The notes under the pieces: generated by a model
What the model was told of the DNA's origin: nothing
The model's database searches: none
The model's input: only the letters and a program-made list of their open reading frames with translations
Source of the DNA: a virus
Strand: one strand, 5' to 3'
Length of the DNA: 36,586 nucleotides
Virus record (IMG/VR): IMGVR_UViG_3300037245_001050
Span: 1 to 36,586 of that record
Part shown: positions 23,617 through 31,351 of the stretch, piece after piece
Numbering within the stretch: the first letter of the stretch is position 1
Layout: each line of letters opens with the position of its first letter
Program-made: the position numbers and the translations under genes

Positions 23617-25342
23617 GATAGATCATAATAAAGAGCATATTGTAGAATCGCATACCGATGTTGACGTAACGGGACGAAAGAATAAATCTCGCTTGTCATG
23701 GAGCGCGTCCGGCGAAACATGGGACATGGGCAACCCAGAAGCAGAGCAAATGCGCGAGACGGTTATCTATGATAATACCATATCGGTAGGCGACCCTGTG
23801 TATCTAACAGGGTATGATGCCGGAGAGGATAAAATCAACGTAGGCAAAGCTGATGCCAGCAACGCGGCTAAGATGCCTGCTATTGGCGTGGCGATAGAGG
23901 CGGGCGTTGCAACTAATCAAAAAGAGATAGGCACGTTTGGCAGGCTCAACAACACCAATACCGTCGGCTTGTCAATAAACGATCCTCTTTATGTTGCTGC
24001 GGGTGGGGGCATGATATCAATAAAGCCTACAGGGACTAATCTTGTACAGAAAATAGCGCAGGTAACAGAGGTTGATGCCTCTGGTAATGTATATATAATC
24101 GGGGCAGGCAGAACTAACGATGTGCCTAACTTGACAGAGAATAAAGCTTGGTACGGTGACACTGACGGCGTACCACAAGAAACAACTCTAGAGTCTACTG
24201 ATGGGCATCTAACAATTGAGCATATACCCGGAGCGATTAACCTCACAGTTAACCATACTATATGCTACTTTCCGACTGGCATAGAATTTGGCAACACCAC
24301 TCAAGAATACGATGTAGATGGCGTAACGTGGGTAAACGCAGTAGCGGGCGGCACGCTCGGAGGGATACCAGATGAGGCAAGCGGAGGGCATGAGCTGGCT
24401 GCTTGTATTTTAGCTGTCACGACGGCATTAGACGACTCTTACCTCGCTGTGCGAGAAGGTACAGGCGCAGCAAGCGCGACTAACCCCGGCACGGTTCATT
24501 TTCTATTTACAGGGATAACCGAATTTGATACTTTAGATTTACGCATGTTATATAGCGGAAGCATAAGCCACATTGTCGGCGTAGAGTTTTGGAACTATAC
24601 TACTTCTGCTTGGGTTAGGGTGACTAATATCCTATCCTCTGCTAACTATATAGAAATCTCTGATAAGGTGTTTGGCTCCACGAACTTTATAGGGACAGGG
24701 GGAGACGAGGGCGACGTAAAGCTGCAAATAATACACGATGCCTCAGGTAACGCCGCTCATGGATACGAATTTGATCTAGTCTCTATTTGTAATGGTGGTG
24801 GTGGAGGTGGAGCAGCCCCGACAGTAACCGAATTTACAGATAATACTTTTAGGGTTCTCGATGAAATCGACAACACCAAAGAGATCGCGTTTCAGGCAAG
24901 TAGCGTTCCCACCGGAACCACTAAAACCATAATAATGGCTGATGCTGATGTTGATTTAAGTGATGTGAATACGCTGACCTATGCAATAAAAGCAATAGCA
25001 GACGACACTGCGCTTGCTTCGGGTGATGGGTTGGCACAGTTTACGCTACCTAATGCGTTCGATGGAATGGATTTAATAGACGTAGAGGTCAAAGTATATA
25101 CTGCTTCTACCTCCGGGTTACCTTCTTTTCAGTTTTATAACTTAACAAAGACACAAGACATGCTATCAACTAATTTGACTATAGATGCCAATGAAACGGA
25201 CTCATCCACGGCAACAACAGCCGCAGTTATCGACACGGGCGCTGACGACGTATCGGGGCGGGACGTTATAAGAATAGATTGTGATGCTGAAGGTACTGGT
25301 ACAGCAGGAGCAGAGTTTGAGTTTGTATTTAAGAAACCATAA
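23609..25342 (+). CDS. Tail fibre / virion surface protein, 577 aa
   Basis: Residues 45-180 show a domain found repeatedly in phage fibre proteins: GDPVYLTGYDAGEDKINVG, then AIGVAIEAGVATNQKEIGTF, then NDPLYVAAGGGMIS and VQKIAQVTEVDASGNVYIIG. A glycine run near residue 398 (GGGGGG) links to a C-terminal part with TFRVLDEIDNTKEIAFQASS and TGTTKTIIMADADVDLSDVN, also common in tail fibres. The protein is therefore modular and most likely exposed on the virion. It overlaps the lysin gene by eight bases, so the fibre cluster continues past the lysis cassette. Confidence 0.65.
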   Translation: MGEIDHNKEHIVESHTDVDVTGRKNKSRLSWSASGETWDMGNPEAEQMRETVIYDNTISVGDPVYLTGYDAGEDKINVGKADASNAAKMPAIGVAIEAGVATNQKEIGTFGRLNNTNTVGLSINDPLYVAAGGGMISIKPTGTNLVQKIAQVTEVDASGNVYIIGAGRTNDVPNLTENKAWYGDTDGVPQETTLESTDGHLTIEHIPGAINLTVNHTICYFPTGIEFGNTTQEYDVDGVTWVNAVAGGTLGGIPDEASGGHELAACILAVTTALDDSYLAVREGTGAASATNPGTVHFLFTGITEFDTLDLRMLYSGSISHIVGVEFWNYTTSAWVRVTNILSSANYIEISDKVFGSTNFIGTGGDEGDVKLQIIHDASGNAAHGYEFDLVSICNGGGGGGAAPTVTEFTDNTFRVLDEIDNTKEIAFQASSVPTGTTKTIIMADADVDLSDVNTLTYAIKAIADDTALASGDGLAQFTLPNAFDGMDLIDVEVKVYTASTSGLPSFQFYNLTKTQDMLSTNLTIDANETDSSTATTAAVIDTGADDVSGRDVIRIDCDAEGTGTAGAEFEFVFKKP

Positions 25343-25355
25343 AGGGGACAATTAA

Positions 25356-25892
25356 ATGGAAAGAAAGGCACTAAAGATAATAGTAACGCGCAAAGCGGAT
25401 GGGTACAACTTGTATCCTGAATTTGACCTGCTGGACGCTATCAAAGATACGCAGTATCCAGTGACTAAAGCAGGTGGAAAAGATAGGTGGAAATTTTATG
25501 TTGATCGAGAGTGCGGGGGATGGCTTAGAGATAACGTAACCCCAATGCACAAGGTGGCGGTAGATTCTCCGCTAGGCACGCATGTCCGTGTTATTTTGGC
25601 TCCTGCCGATTTTGCGGATCAAGCGGCATCTATGTTTAGCGAAACATGCACTGTCTTGTCTGATGCAGAAATGAAATCATTTTATGAAGATAAATTTGCT
25701 GTTATTCAACCGACAGAAATAATTGACAATGATGTTATTATAGGGCTAAACGCAAAAGTTGCAGCAGGCAAAGAGCTTTCACCGGAGCAACTTGATATGT
25801 TGGATAGTACGAAGCCATCTTGTGGCATAAGACCCAACCCTAAAAAAACATGGTCTGGCTACAAGAACGAAATGCAAATAACAATGGTGTAA
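25356..25892 (+). CDS. Hypothetical protein in the fibre cluster, 178 aa
   Basis: The family is not recognised. The product is a mixed alpha/beta soluble protein with no signal peptide. It has a conserved-looking central part (WLRDNVTPMHKVAVDSPLG, then THVRVILAPADF) and a lysine-rich end. A helical region ELSPEQLDMLDSTKPS suggests a small second domain. AAAGGGGACAATT lies before the ATG. It could be a fibre assembly chaperone or a virion protein. Confidence 0.5.
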   Translation: MERKALKIIVTRKADGYNLYPEFDLLDAIKDTQYPVTKAGGKDRWKFYVDRECGGWLRDNVTPMHKVAVDSPLGTHVRVILAPADFADQAASMFSETCTVLSDAEMKSFYEDKFAVIQPTEIIDNDVIIGLNAKVAAGKELSPEQLDMLDSTKPSCGIRPNPKKTWSGYKNEMQITMV

Positions 25893-25898
25893 ATTGCT

Positions 25899-26585
25899 AT
25901 GGGAAATCTAATAATATGCACTGACTCCTCTGATTTAATTGTTGGGCTTACGGGATTTACCACAACGGTGGATTATTCTTTCGCCTCCCCAGATACAAAC
26001 CCGCACGGGGTTACGTTTAATGGTACAGATATAATATCGTGTGATACCGGAAATGACGAAATTACGCTACATGATGGAAAGACGAGTACAGAGCAAACAC
26101 AATTTGCCTCGCCCGGTCCATACCCATCAGGGTTGTCGTCAGATGATACAGACCTTTTTTCTTTAGAGAGATTTAACGACACAGTATACTTGCATGATGG
26201 GATAACAACAACTATACAGACCAGCTATGTTATTGCTGGCGCTGGTAACCCTAGGGGGCTTCTTTGGGATGGTGTGTACACTTATAGTGGAGATTTTACT
26301 ACTGATTATGTTACACAGAATGTAGGAATGACAACAACGAACGAGGCTTACGTTTATTACGGTGGCACAGTTAGCCTTATGTCGGGGTTGTCTGGCGATG
26401 GAACTGACATCTACATGACTGACTCTGGCACACAAACCGTGTGGCAATTTTCAGGACTTACGACAACAGAAGTGACCTCTATCACAGTGGCTTACGCCAG
26501 CAATAACGGAGCTGCTTGGGATGATATAAGCGCACGACTTGGCTCTGATGAACCAGCGTTCATACCAAACATAACAATATTTTAA
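25899..26585 (+). CDS. Five-repeat beta-propeller-like protein, 228 aa
   Basis: Five consecutive units of 41-43 residues are visible at about 1-43, 44-84, 85-126, 127-169 and 170-210. Each has a Thr-Thr-Thr-like turn (FTTT, KTST, ITTT, MTTT, LTTT) after an aspartate/glycine-rich stretch, and most end in a P-x-G-L/V-x-x-D-G-T-type segment. This is the pattern of a five-bladed propeller, each blade having four strands. Five-bladed propellers such as tachylectin-2 bind sugars, so a receptor-binding lectin-like role is a reasonable guess. No catalytic motif is seen. There is no strong ribosome-binding site before the ATG. Confidence 0.6.
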   Translation: MGNLIICTDSSDLIVGLTGFTTTVDYSFASPDTNPHGVTFNGTDIISCDTGNDEITLHDGKTSTEQTQFASPGPYPSGLSSDDTDLFSLERFNDTVYLHDGITTTIQTSYVIAGAGNPRGLLWDGVYTYSGDFTTDYVTQNVGMTTTNEAYVYYGGTVSLMSGLSGDGTDIYMTDSGTQTVWQFSGLTTTEVTSITVAYASNNGAAWDDISARLGSDEPAFIPNITIF

Positions 26586-26596
26586 CGAGGTGAAAT

Positions 26597-27997
26597 ATGT
26601 CATATCTAGGTGAAAAACAAAGAAGCGAGGCGGTGAGGCTCTATTTAACATTAGATACAGCTCCCACCGGAACGCCGACGGCAACGATCACACGTCAAGG
26701 CACGTCAGTATTAACGGCTACTAATATGACGCAGGGGGCAAGCACCCTTGAATGGTATTATGATTATACCACAGGCGTATCTGCGACCGTAGGAGCGCAT
26801 CAGGTCAAGTACACGGCGGTCGTTGATGGCGTGACTCGATTCGGATACGATCAATACGATCAGACCATAGATGATTTTGATTCTCTCGCGGTTGATATTG
26901 CATCAGTACAAGCTGATACGACAAGCATAGAAACCAAAGTAGATACTATTGATACGGTGGTTGATGCCATTCTCGTTGACACCACAGCTATAGAGATCGA
27001 CACAACGAGCATTGAAACTAAAGTTGATTCTGTCCAAGTCGATACAACAAGTATCGAGACGAAGGTGGACTCTATCCAAACCGATACAACCAGTATCGAA
27101 AGCAAGGTTGATACTATTGATACTAATGTTGATACAGCCCTCACTAATCAGACAAGCATTGAGGGTAAAATCGACACGATAGATACAGTGGTTGACTCCA
27201 TACAGGTAGACACTACCAGTATAGAAACTAAGGTAGATACTATTGATGGCGTAGTCGATGCAATCCTTGTCGATACCACAGCCATAGAAATAGATACTAC
27301 AAGTATTGAAACTAAGGTAGATACTGCGATAGTTGATATTGCGGCAGTCCCTACGGTAGGAGAGATTGATACAGAGCTGACATCAGAGCATGGAGCGGGC
27401 GCGTGGACAACAACAGGGGCAGGATCGGGAGCATATAACGCTACTGTCAATGTCAAAGATGATTCAGCTATAGATGTACCAAACGCCTTTGTCACAATTC
27501 ATAACGCAAGCGACGATGATGCACCTGTTATCGCTAATGGCACAACCGACAATAGCGGGAATGTGATACTTGCTATCGACGGCAATGTATATATAAGGGT
27601 ACGCAAGGCAGGCTTTAACTTTACCAGCACCGCTAAGAATATTACAGCCACAGGGACATATAACGTGACAGGCACAGCTATTGCTGCGACGAACCCGAGC
27701 GATCCTGACGTATGCAGGTTGAGACTATACCCGATCACTCTAGGCAATGCAGACATAACCGATCTCGCAGATGAGATCATTATATCAAGTCAAGGTAGCC
27801 TAACCAAGATAAACGATCAGTATATTAAGAATACGGAGCTATCTTTTACATACGATAGTGGTACAACCCCAGACAGCTATTACTTTGACGCGGTACGCTT
27901 GTCTACATGCCATATAACATGCGCGGCATTAGGGCTTGACCATGACATAACCGTACCGGACGAAGCAACTAAAAACATCAGCGATTTACAGACTTGA
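26597..27997 (+). CDS. Fibre-like protein with a long coiled-coil repeat region, 466 aa
   Basis: The N-terminal 90 residues form an Ig-like beta domain. Residues about 94-249 are built of a repeated 14-residue unit (DTTSIETKVDSIQV and close variants), two heptads long, with Ile/Val at regular spacing. This is the pattern of a trimeric coiled-coil stalk. After it come a short linker, an Ig-like carboxypeptidase-regulatory-type domain (VNVKDDSAIDVPNAFVTIHN, GNVYIRVRKAGFNF) and a C-terminal domain. A stalk with end domains is the build of a tail fibre. It is the last gene of the late operon, and the stop codon lies in the -35 box of the next promoter. Confidence 0.65.
   Translation: MSYLGEKQRSEAVRLYLTLDTAPTGTPTATITRQGTSVLTATNMTQGASTLEWYYDYTTGVSATVGAHQVKYTAVVDGVTRFGYDQYDQTIDDFDSLAVDIASVQADTTSIETKVDTIDTVVDAILVDTTAIEIDTTSIETKVDSVQVDTTSIETKVDSIQTDTTSIESKVDTIDTNVDTALTNQTSIEGKIDTIDTVVDSIQVDTTSIETKVDTIDGVVDAILVDTTAIEIDTTSIETKVDTAIVDIAAVPTVGEIDTELTSEHGAGAWTTTGAGSGAYNATVNVKDDSAIDVPNAFVTIHNASDDDAPVIANGTTDNSGNVILAIDGNVYIRVRKAGFNFTSTAKNITATGTYNVTGTAIAATNPSDPDVCRLRLYPITLGNADITDLADEIIISSQGSLTKINDQYIKNTELSFTYDSGTTPDSYYFDAVRLSTCHITCAALGLDHDITVPDEATKNISDLQT
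26880..27345 (+). repeat. Degenerate 42-bp tandem coding repeats
   Basis: About ten degenerate copies of a 42-base unit encode the 14-residue coiled-coil repeat, and the first and last blocks are similar over about 110 bases. Copies share protein sequence but differ at many synonymous positions, so the repeat is conserved in protein and not in DNA. The repeat lies wholly inside the fibre gene. Confidence 0.7.
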
Positions 27998-28022
27998 CAA
28001 AGCTGATTTAATTTGTTATATT
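27994..28022 (+). promoter_or_regulatory. Sigma70-like promoter at the end of the late operon
   Basis: TTGACA at 27994-27999, a 17-base spacer and an extended -10 (TGT then TATATT, 28014-28022) are very close to consensus. The -35 box overlaps the stop codon of the last late gene. No gene follows before the terminator at 28071-28098, so the promoter appears to serve a short RNA. Confidence 0.65.
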
Positions 28023-28028
28023 TATCTT

Positions 28029-28098
28029 AATATATCCTTTCTCCTTAAGGTTATTTTAGTCTACCGAACGAGCCTGCTGCTGCAACAGTGGGCTTTTT
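28029..28098 (+). ncRNA. Putative small regulatory RNA of about 70 nt with an anti-Shine-Dalgarno 5' end
   Basis: A near-consensus promoter (27994-28022) predicts a start near 28029 and a rho-independent terminator ends at 28098, with no open reading frame of useful length between them. The 5' region at 28032-28046 reads ATATCCTTTCTCCTT. It is complementary to the long ribosome-binding regions of several early genes: 16 contiguous pairs with 2 G-U before 397, 16 with 3 G-U before 35797, and 14 with 2 G-U before 33863. Expression has not been shown, and the tract could be chance. The layout of exposed 5' seed followed by terminator hairpin is that of trans-acting small RNAs. Confidence 0.45.
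28071..28098 (+). terminator. Rho-independent terminator after the late operon
   Basis: AGCCTGCTG (28071-28079) pairs with CAGTGGGCT (28086-28094) over nine base pairs, including two G-T wobbles, around a six-base loop (CTGCAA). A run of five T (28094-28098) follows. It is placed 74 bases after the stop of the last late gene and before the early promoter, so it separates late from early transcription. Confidence 0.85.
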
Positions 28099-28190
28099 CG
28101 TGTCTAAGATACAACATGCAGTACCCAATTACCACATCTTGTGAATATCAATATAAAACGAAATAAAATGAAATATAATGAAAATAAAAC
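28099..28190. other. A/T-rich non-coding tract upstream of the main early promoter
   Basis: These 92 bases contain no gene. The last 40 are rich in A with repeated AAAT and ATGAAA units (ATAAAACGAAATAAAATG and so on), ending at the -35 box at 28191. Such A-tracts resemble UP elements that stimulate RNA polymerase. No clear inverted repeat is seen, though the tract could also bind a regulator. Confidence 0.4.
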
Positions 28191-28219
28191 TTGACAAGCT
28201 TATATAAACTTGTTAATCT
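28191..28219 (+). promoter_or_regulatory. Main early promoter
   Basis: TTGACA at 28191-28196, a 17-base spacer and TAATCT at 28214-28219, with a TGT extension just before the -10 (28211-28213). ATAAAAC precedes the -35, the same bases as before the promoter at 33524. The transcript would start near 28226, about 42 bases before the first early gene. Confidence 0.75.
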
Positions 28220-28267
28220 TAGTGAGTAAGATAAACGATAAACCAAACTAGAGAGGGGTGATGAGAG

Positions 28268-28504
28268 ATGAAAATTCAAGAACAAAAACTATTAGCAAAA
28301 CTAGAGGTGGCTACTATGATATTGAGATGTGAAATTCAGAGTGTAAATTTCGGACGAGGTGAAATTAGCAACGCTTTGCACCTTATAGAGTTAATCACAA
28401 ATCAAACAAGAGTGGGTCGTTATAGCCGAGCCGAGTTAAACCTAGAGCTTTTGTCGGATCGCTTAGAAAAGAGGAACCTTACCAACATAAAAGTATATAC
28501 ATAA
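28268..28504 (+). CDS. First early gene, hypothetical protein, 78 aa
   Basis: The protein is helical and slightly basic (QEQKLLAKLEVATMILRCE, YSRAELNLELLSDRLEKRNL). It has no signal peptide, membrane segment or recognised motif. As the first gene after the strongest early promoter it is a good candidate for an early host-takeover or regulatory protein, by position alone. AGAGGGGTG lies upstream with a rather long spacing. Confidence 0.55.
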   Translation: MKIQEQKLLAKLEVATMILRCEIQSVNFGRGEISNALHLIELITNQTRVGRYSRAELNLELLSDRLEKRNLTNIKVYT

Positions 28505-28543
28505 CCCCCCCCTATATGGGATTAAAAGGAGAGAAGAGATAGG

Positions 28544-28825
28544 ATGAATTTTTTAAATGTTAGCGAAAAAGAAGCAGTTAATACCTGTATTGCGCTAGGC
28601 GATCAGTGGGGTTACGGAAACTTAATTGATCGGTTACAAAAAGCATGGGCGTTAAAAAACCTTCGGTTCAATAGCTTTACCGTAAAAGACGCTTGTTATG
28701 CAGCACACATGTCGGAGGCAAAGGTCAACCAATTAATGAGGAATAGACCAAGCAGAGAGGATTTTATTAAGTATTTAGAAGAGTGTACCGGACTCAAGGA
28801 GCCACCCAATGACATTCCTAAATAA
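28544..28825 (+). CDS. Hypothetical early protein with possible helix-turn-helix, 93 aa
   Basis: AAAAGGAGAGAAGAG precedes the ATG. The segment FTVKDACYAAHMSEAKVNQ followed by LMRNRP has the spacing of a helix-turn-helix. Residues 15-35 also look helical (LGDQWGYGNLIDRLQKAW). No family is assigned. The C terminus (CTGLKEPPNDIPK) overlaps the next gene by 17 bases. A role as an early transcription regulator is possible. Confidence 0.55.
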   Translation: MNFLNVSEKEAVNTCIALGDQWGYGNLIDRLQKAWALKNLRFNSFTVKDACYAAHMSEAKVNQLMRNRPSREDFIKYLEECTGLKEPPNDIPK

Positions 28826-28934
28826 AGCGATATTGGGGTTTATAATCATAGTGGTGGTGATCTACGGTTTCTTTATTAAGAACCCTCTAGTTAAGGTGTA
28901 TGAACCAGACAAGGCGATCCACTATGTCCGATGA
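28809..28934 (+). CDS. Tiny single-pass membrane protein, 41 aa
   Basis: AAGGAG lies seven bases before the ATG. The product has a hydrophobic segment at residues 8-23 (ILGFIIIVVVIYGFF) flanked by lysines (K6 and K24), then a short hydrophilic tail ending in HYVR. It overlaps the genes on both sides, which is usual in this operon. Function unknown; such small early membrane proteins can be involved in superinfection exclusion or host membrane change. Confidence 0.55.
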   Translation: MTFLNKAILGFIIIVVVIYGFFIKNPLVKVYEPDKAIHYVR

Positions 28935-29094
28935 TGATATAAAAGATGGCATCTACCTTGACGAGATACCGGGATTCGATCAATGTGATATGTGTGAGGA
29001 AATGGTTGAGGCAAGTGAAATTGATTATGGGTTATGTCAAGACTGTTATGATGAACCAGAGGCGATACAGTTTATTAAGGCAAATATATATTAA
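28924..29094 (+). CDS. Small four-cysteine zinc-finger-like protein, 56 aa
   Basis: I place the start at the ATG at 28924 (MSDDDIKDG); an upstream in-frame ATG at 28900 would add eight residues. The core has CDMCEEMVEASEIDYG then LCQDCYDE, two CxxC pairs 16 residues apart, as in a treble-clef or zinc-ribbon finger. The protein is acidic. The role is unknown; small zinc proteins of this kind are frequent in phage early operons. Confidence 0.55.
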   Translation: MSDDDIKDGIYLDEIPGFDQCDMCEEMVEASEIDYGLCQDCYDEPEAIQFIKANIY

Positions 29095-29108
29095 AGGAGA
29101 GAGAGGTT

Positions 29109-29345
29109 ATGAGCAGGAAACATTTAACACCACAAGAAGCTGACAAAGAGGGATTGATGCAGTTAACAGAGTTTGATAACCGAGGCAGCAAGATGTCAAC
29201 GCAATATGGAATTATCACACATGGCGAGTGGGTAGAAAAGGAATATGATCGCATCATGTCAAACCCTGAAAGATCGGGCGCGATAGTTATTATGGCAGGT
29301 GGTAAGGTTGCATTATATGTCAATCGAGTGGCGGGGGCGTATTAA
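29109..29345 (+). CDS. Hypothetical early protein, 78 aa
   Basis: AAAGGAGAGAGAGG lies before the ATG. The sequence is soluble, with residues 30-60 forming a helix-rich region (YGIITHGEWVEKEYDRIMSN) and a beta end (SGAIVIMAGGKVALYVNRV). No family is recognised. The stop overlaps the start of the nuclease gene (TAATG). Confidence 0.5.
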   Translation: MSRKHLTPQEADKEGLMQLTEFDNRGSKMSTQYGIITHGEWVEKEYDRIMSNPERSGAIVIMAGGKVALYVNRVAGAY

Positions 29346-30256
29346 TGAAAAAGATGCTTTCATATTCAGGTATACGCAAATTCCTAACCTGCCGAAAGAG
29401 TTTTGATCTGCGTTATAATAAAAGGCTTGAGCCTAACAAGACAGGTGATGCTCTATCGTTTGGGAAGGTCATACACGCAAGCCTAGAAGCCTATTATTTA
29501 CAAGAAGGGTATCAGCCATCAATAGATAACAACTACCCTGACAAAGCTAATGATACATGGCAAGCTCATTACTTCGCACTATCATCGGCAATGATGGCAG
29601 GATACGTTAATCAGTATGCCGGTGAGGATTCGGGCTATCGAGTTTTGAAAACAGAGCTGCCTTTTGAGGTTGCTATAATCAATCCAAAGACAGGCAGATC
29701 ATCACGAAAATACCGGCTACATGGATATATCGACATGCTAGTCGAGGAGATAGCAACCGGTGATATCTGGATAGTGGAGCATAAAACCTCTGCTCAGTTA
29801 CAGAAGCTACTCAAGACCATATGGCACGATCAGCAGATAATGACATACATTATCGCCTTCCAAAGAATGACAGGGCTGAAGGTTAAGGGCGTAATATACA
29901 ATATCTTACAAAAGACGACCATGAGACAGGGCAAGAAAGAGACCGCTCAAGAGTTTGCAAAGAGATTGCTTCAACGATATATAACAGACCCAAGCATGTA
30001 CCATCGCGAAGTGGTATTGTCAGACAGCCTGCGTCTTAAAGAAGTAGAGCAAGAACTCTGGGATGCTGCACAGGATATAGGTAAGTGTGATAACTATTAC
30101 AAGAGCCGCGCACAATGTTATGTGTTCGGTGAGTGTGAGTTTTTCCCAATATGCAATAGCGGTGATAATCCGCTAATTATAGATCAATATTACAAGGAGA
30201 GAGAAGATGTCAATGTTACCAACGAGCAAGAGCAAGAAGGAAACGAACCCTTCTAA
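29345..30256 (+). CDS. PD-(D/E)XK nuclease of the RecB/Cas4 type
   Basis: The family pattern is clear: LSYSGIRKFLTCRKSFDLRY at the start, ALSFGKVIHASLEAYY, then GYIDMLVEE (aspartate near residue 127) and WIVEHKTSAQ, the E-x-K pair of the active site. QQIMTYIIAFQRMTG follows. A cysteine near the N terminus (TCRK) and three near the C terminus (CYVFGECEFFPIC) could hold an iron-sulfur cluster as in AddB and Cas4. It would process DNA ends in recombination. It opens a module with a Sak4-like ATPase, a DUF669 protein and RusA, and overlaps the next gene by 50 bases. Confidence 0.8.
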   Translation: MKKMLSYSGIRKFLTCRKSFDLRYNKRLEPNKTGDALSFGKVIHASLEAYYLQEGYQPSIDNNYPDKANDTWQAHYFALSSAMMAGYVNQYAGEDSGYRVLKTELPFEVAIINPKTGRSSRKYRLHGYIDMLVEEIATGDIWIVEHKTSAQLQKLLKTIWHDQQIMTYIIAFQRMTGLKVKGVIYNILQKTTMRQGKKETAQEFAKRLLQRYITDPSMYHREVVLSDSLRLKEVEQELWDAAQDIGKCDNYYKSRAQCYVFGECEFFPICNSGDNPLIIDQYYKEREDVNVTNEQEQEGNEPF

Positions 30257-30908
30257 GTTTACTATACTTTTGTATGGTGAGCCTAAGATCGGAAAGAGTG
30301 AGGCGTGTGCTAGGATTGAAAACGCGCTATTTATTCAAACGGAGGCTGGGTTAAAGAACCTTGAGGTCTACACAACCGGGCTACTCACAACATGGGAGGA
30401 TTTTAAGAAGGTAGGTTTGGAGCTTGTCACGAAAGAGCATAGCTACGAAACTGTTATTATCGACACGATAGACGGGCTTTATCAGCTATGCGCTAAGTAT
30501 ATCTGTAAGCAAAATGGGTGGAAGCATGAGAGTGAGCCTGATTTTGGCAAGGCATACGCGCTCATAAAGTTAGAGCTGATGAGGACATTACATGTTCTAT
30601 CCTCACAGCCATTCGGCTTGGTACTGGTCGGTCATGCTAAGACCAAAGAGCTGAAAACGAAGGTCGGCAAGGCTTATGATAAAGTGACACTTAACTTTAG
30701 CAACACTATCGAGGAAGCGATCACCAGCTTCGTAGATATCGCGCTCTATGCTATGATAGAAAGAGACGTTGATAATGAGTGTGATGTCAGGGTGGTCAAG
30801 AGCCTATCGAACCCGGATTACTTTGCAGGTGGCAGAGTAGATTTATTTGAGAACAACATGTTATTAAGCGATTTATTCGCTACTAAAAAAGAGGGAGGTA
30901 CAAAGTAA
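30207..30908 (+). CDS. Sak4-like RecA-family ATPase (AAA_24)
   Basis: Walker A is at residues 24-31 (GEPKIGKS) and Walker B near residue 84 (TVIIDTIDGLYQL). A third motif (FGLVLVGHAKTKEL) follows. This is the build of the AAA_24 or Sak4 family of single-strand annealing and recombination proteins in phages. Length of 233 residues fits. ACAAGGAGAGAGA precedes the ATG at 30207, inside the nuclease gene. Such proteins anneal single strands coated by a single-strand binding protein, for which the next gene is a candidate. Confidence 0.75.
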   Translation: MSMLPTSKSKKETNPSKFTILLYGEPKIGKSEACARIENALFIQTEAGLKNLEVYTTGLLTTWEDFKKVGLELVTKEHSYETVIIDTIDGLYQLCAKYICKQNGWKHESEPDFGKAYALIKLELMRTLHVLSSQPFGLVLVGHAKTKELKTKVGKAYDKVTLNFSNTIEEAITSFVDIALYAMIERDVDNECDVRVVKSLSNPDYFAGGRVDLFENNMLLSDLFATKKEGGTK

Positions 30909-31351
30909 TGAGTGATATTGATTTGAGTATTTATGATGATGATTATGATGAGGCAGAAATAATCGACAACAACACACCTGACGGAATATATCAGGTGTAT
31001 GTTGACGAGGTGGTAATGAAGGAGACGAAAGAGAGTAAAGAGCCTATGCTGGCGTGGAAGCTTAAGATTATTAATGGCAAGCGCGAGGGGTGTTTTATTT
31101 TTAAGAACTCGGTTGTCAAAGATACCACGCTCGGATTCATCAAGACAGACCTGTCAATCTGCGGGCTTACATTGAGTAAGTTTTCAGAAATATATCTAAG
31201 CCTTGAGAGCCTTCTCAGGACACAGCTTGAGATTAAGGTTGTTACAAAGGGAGAATATCAGAACATATACTTCCAGAAGAAGCTTGACCTTGACGAAGAG
31301 GGCAACCTGAAAGATACCGATACTGTATCCGATGATGATATCCCTTTCTGA
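30908..31351 (+). CDS. DUF669 family protein, likely single-strand-DNA-binding partner of the recombinase
   Basis: The protein has the pattern of DUF669 (PDGIYQVYVDEVVMKETKES, MLAWKLKIINGKREG, LEIKVVTKGEYQNIYF). It ends in SDDDIPF, the acidic tail typical of single-strand DNA-binding proteins (SSB), which docks partner enzymes. DUF669 genes usually lie next to Sak4-like genes, as here. An SSB-like function is therefore probable. It overlaps the Sak4-like gene by one base. Confidence 0.7.
   Translation: MSDIDLSIYDDDYDEAEIIDNNTPDGIYQVYVDEVVMKETKESKEPMLAWKLKIINGKREGCFIFKNSVVKDTTLGFIKTDLSICGLTLSKFSEIYLSLESLLRTQLEIKVVTKGEYQNIYFQKKLDLDEEGNLKDTDTVSDDDIPF

Noticed and set aside
26860-27780. Open frames on the minus strand with repeated VSTLVSILVVS-type products.
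   Set aside because: They mirror the coiled-coil repeats of the + strand gene, lack ribosome-binding sites, and appear only because the repeat has few stop codons on the other strand.
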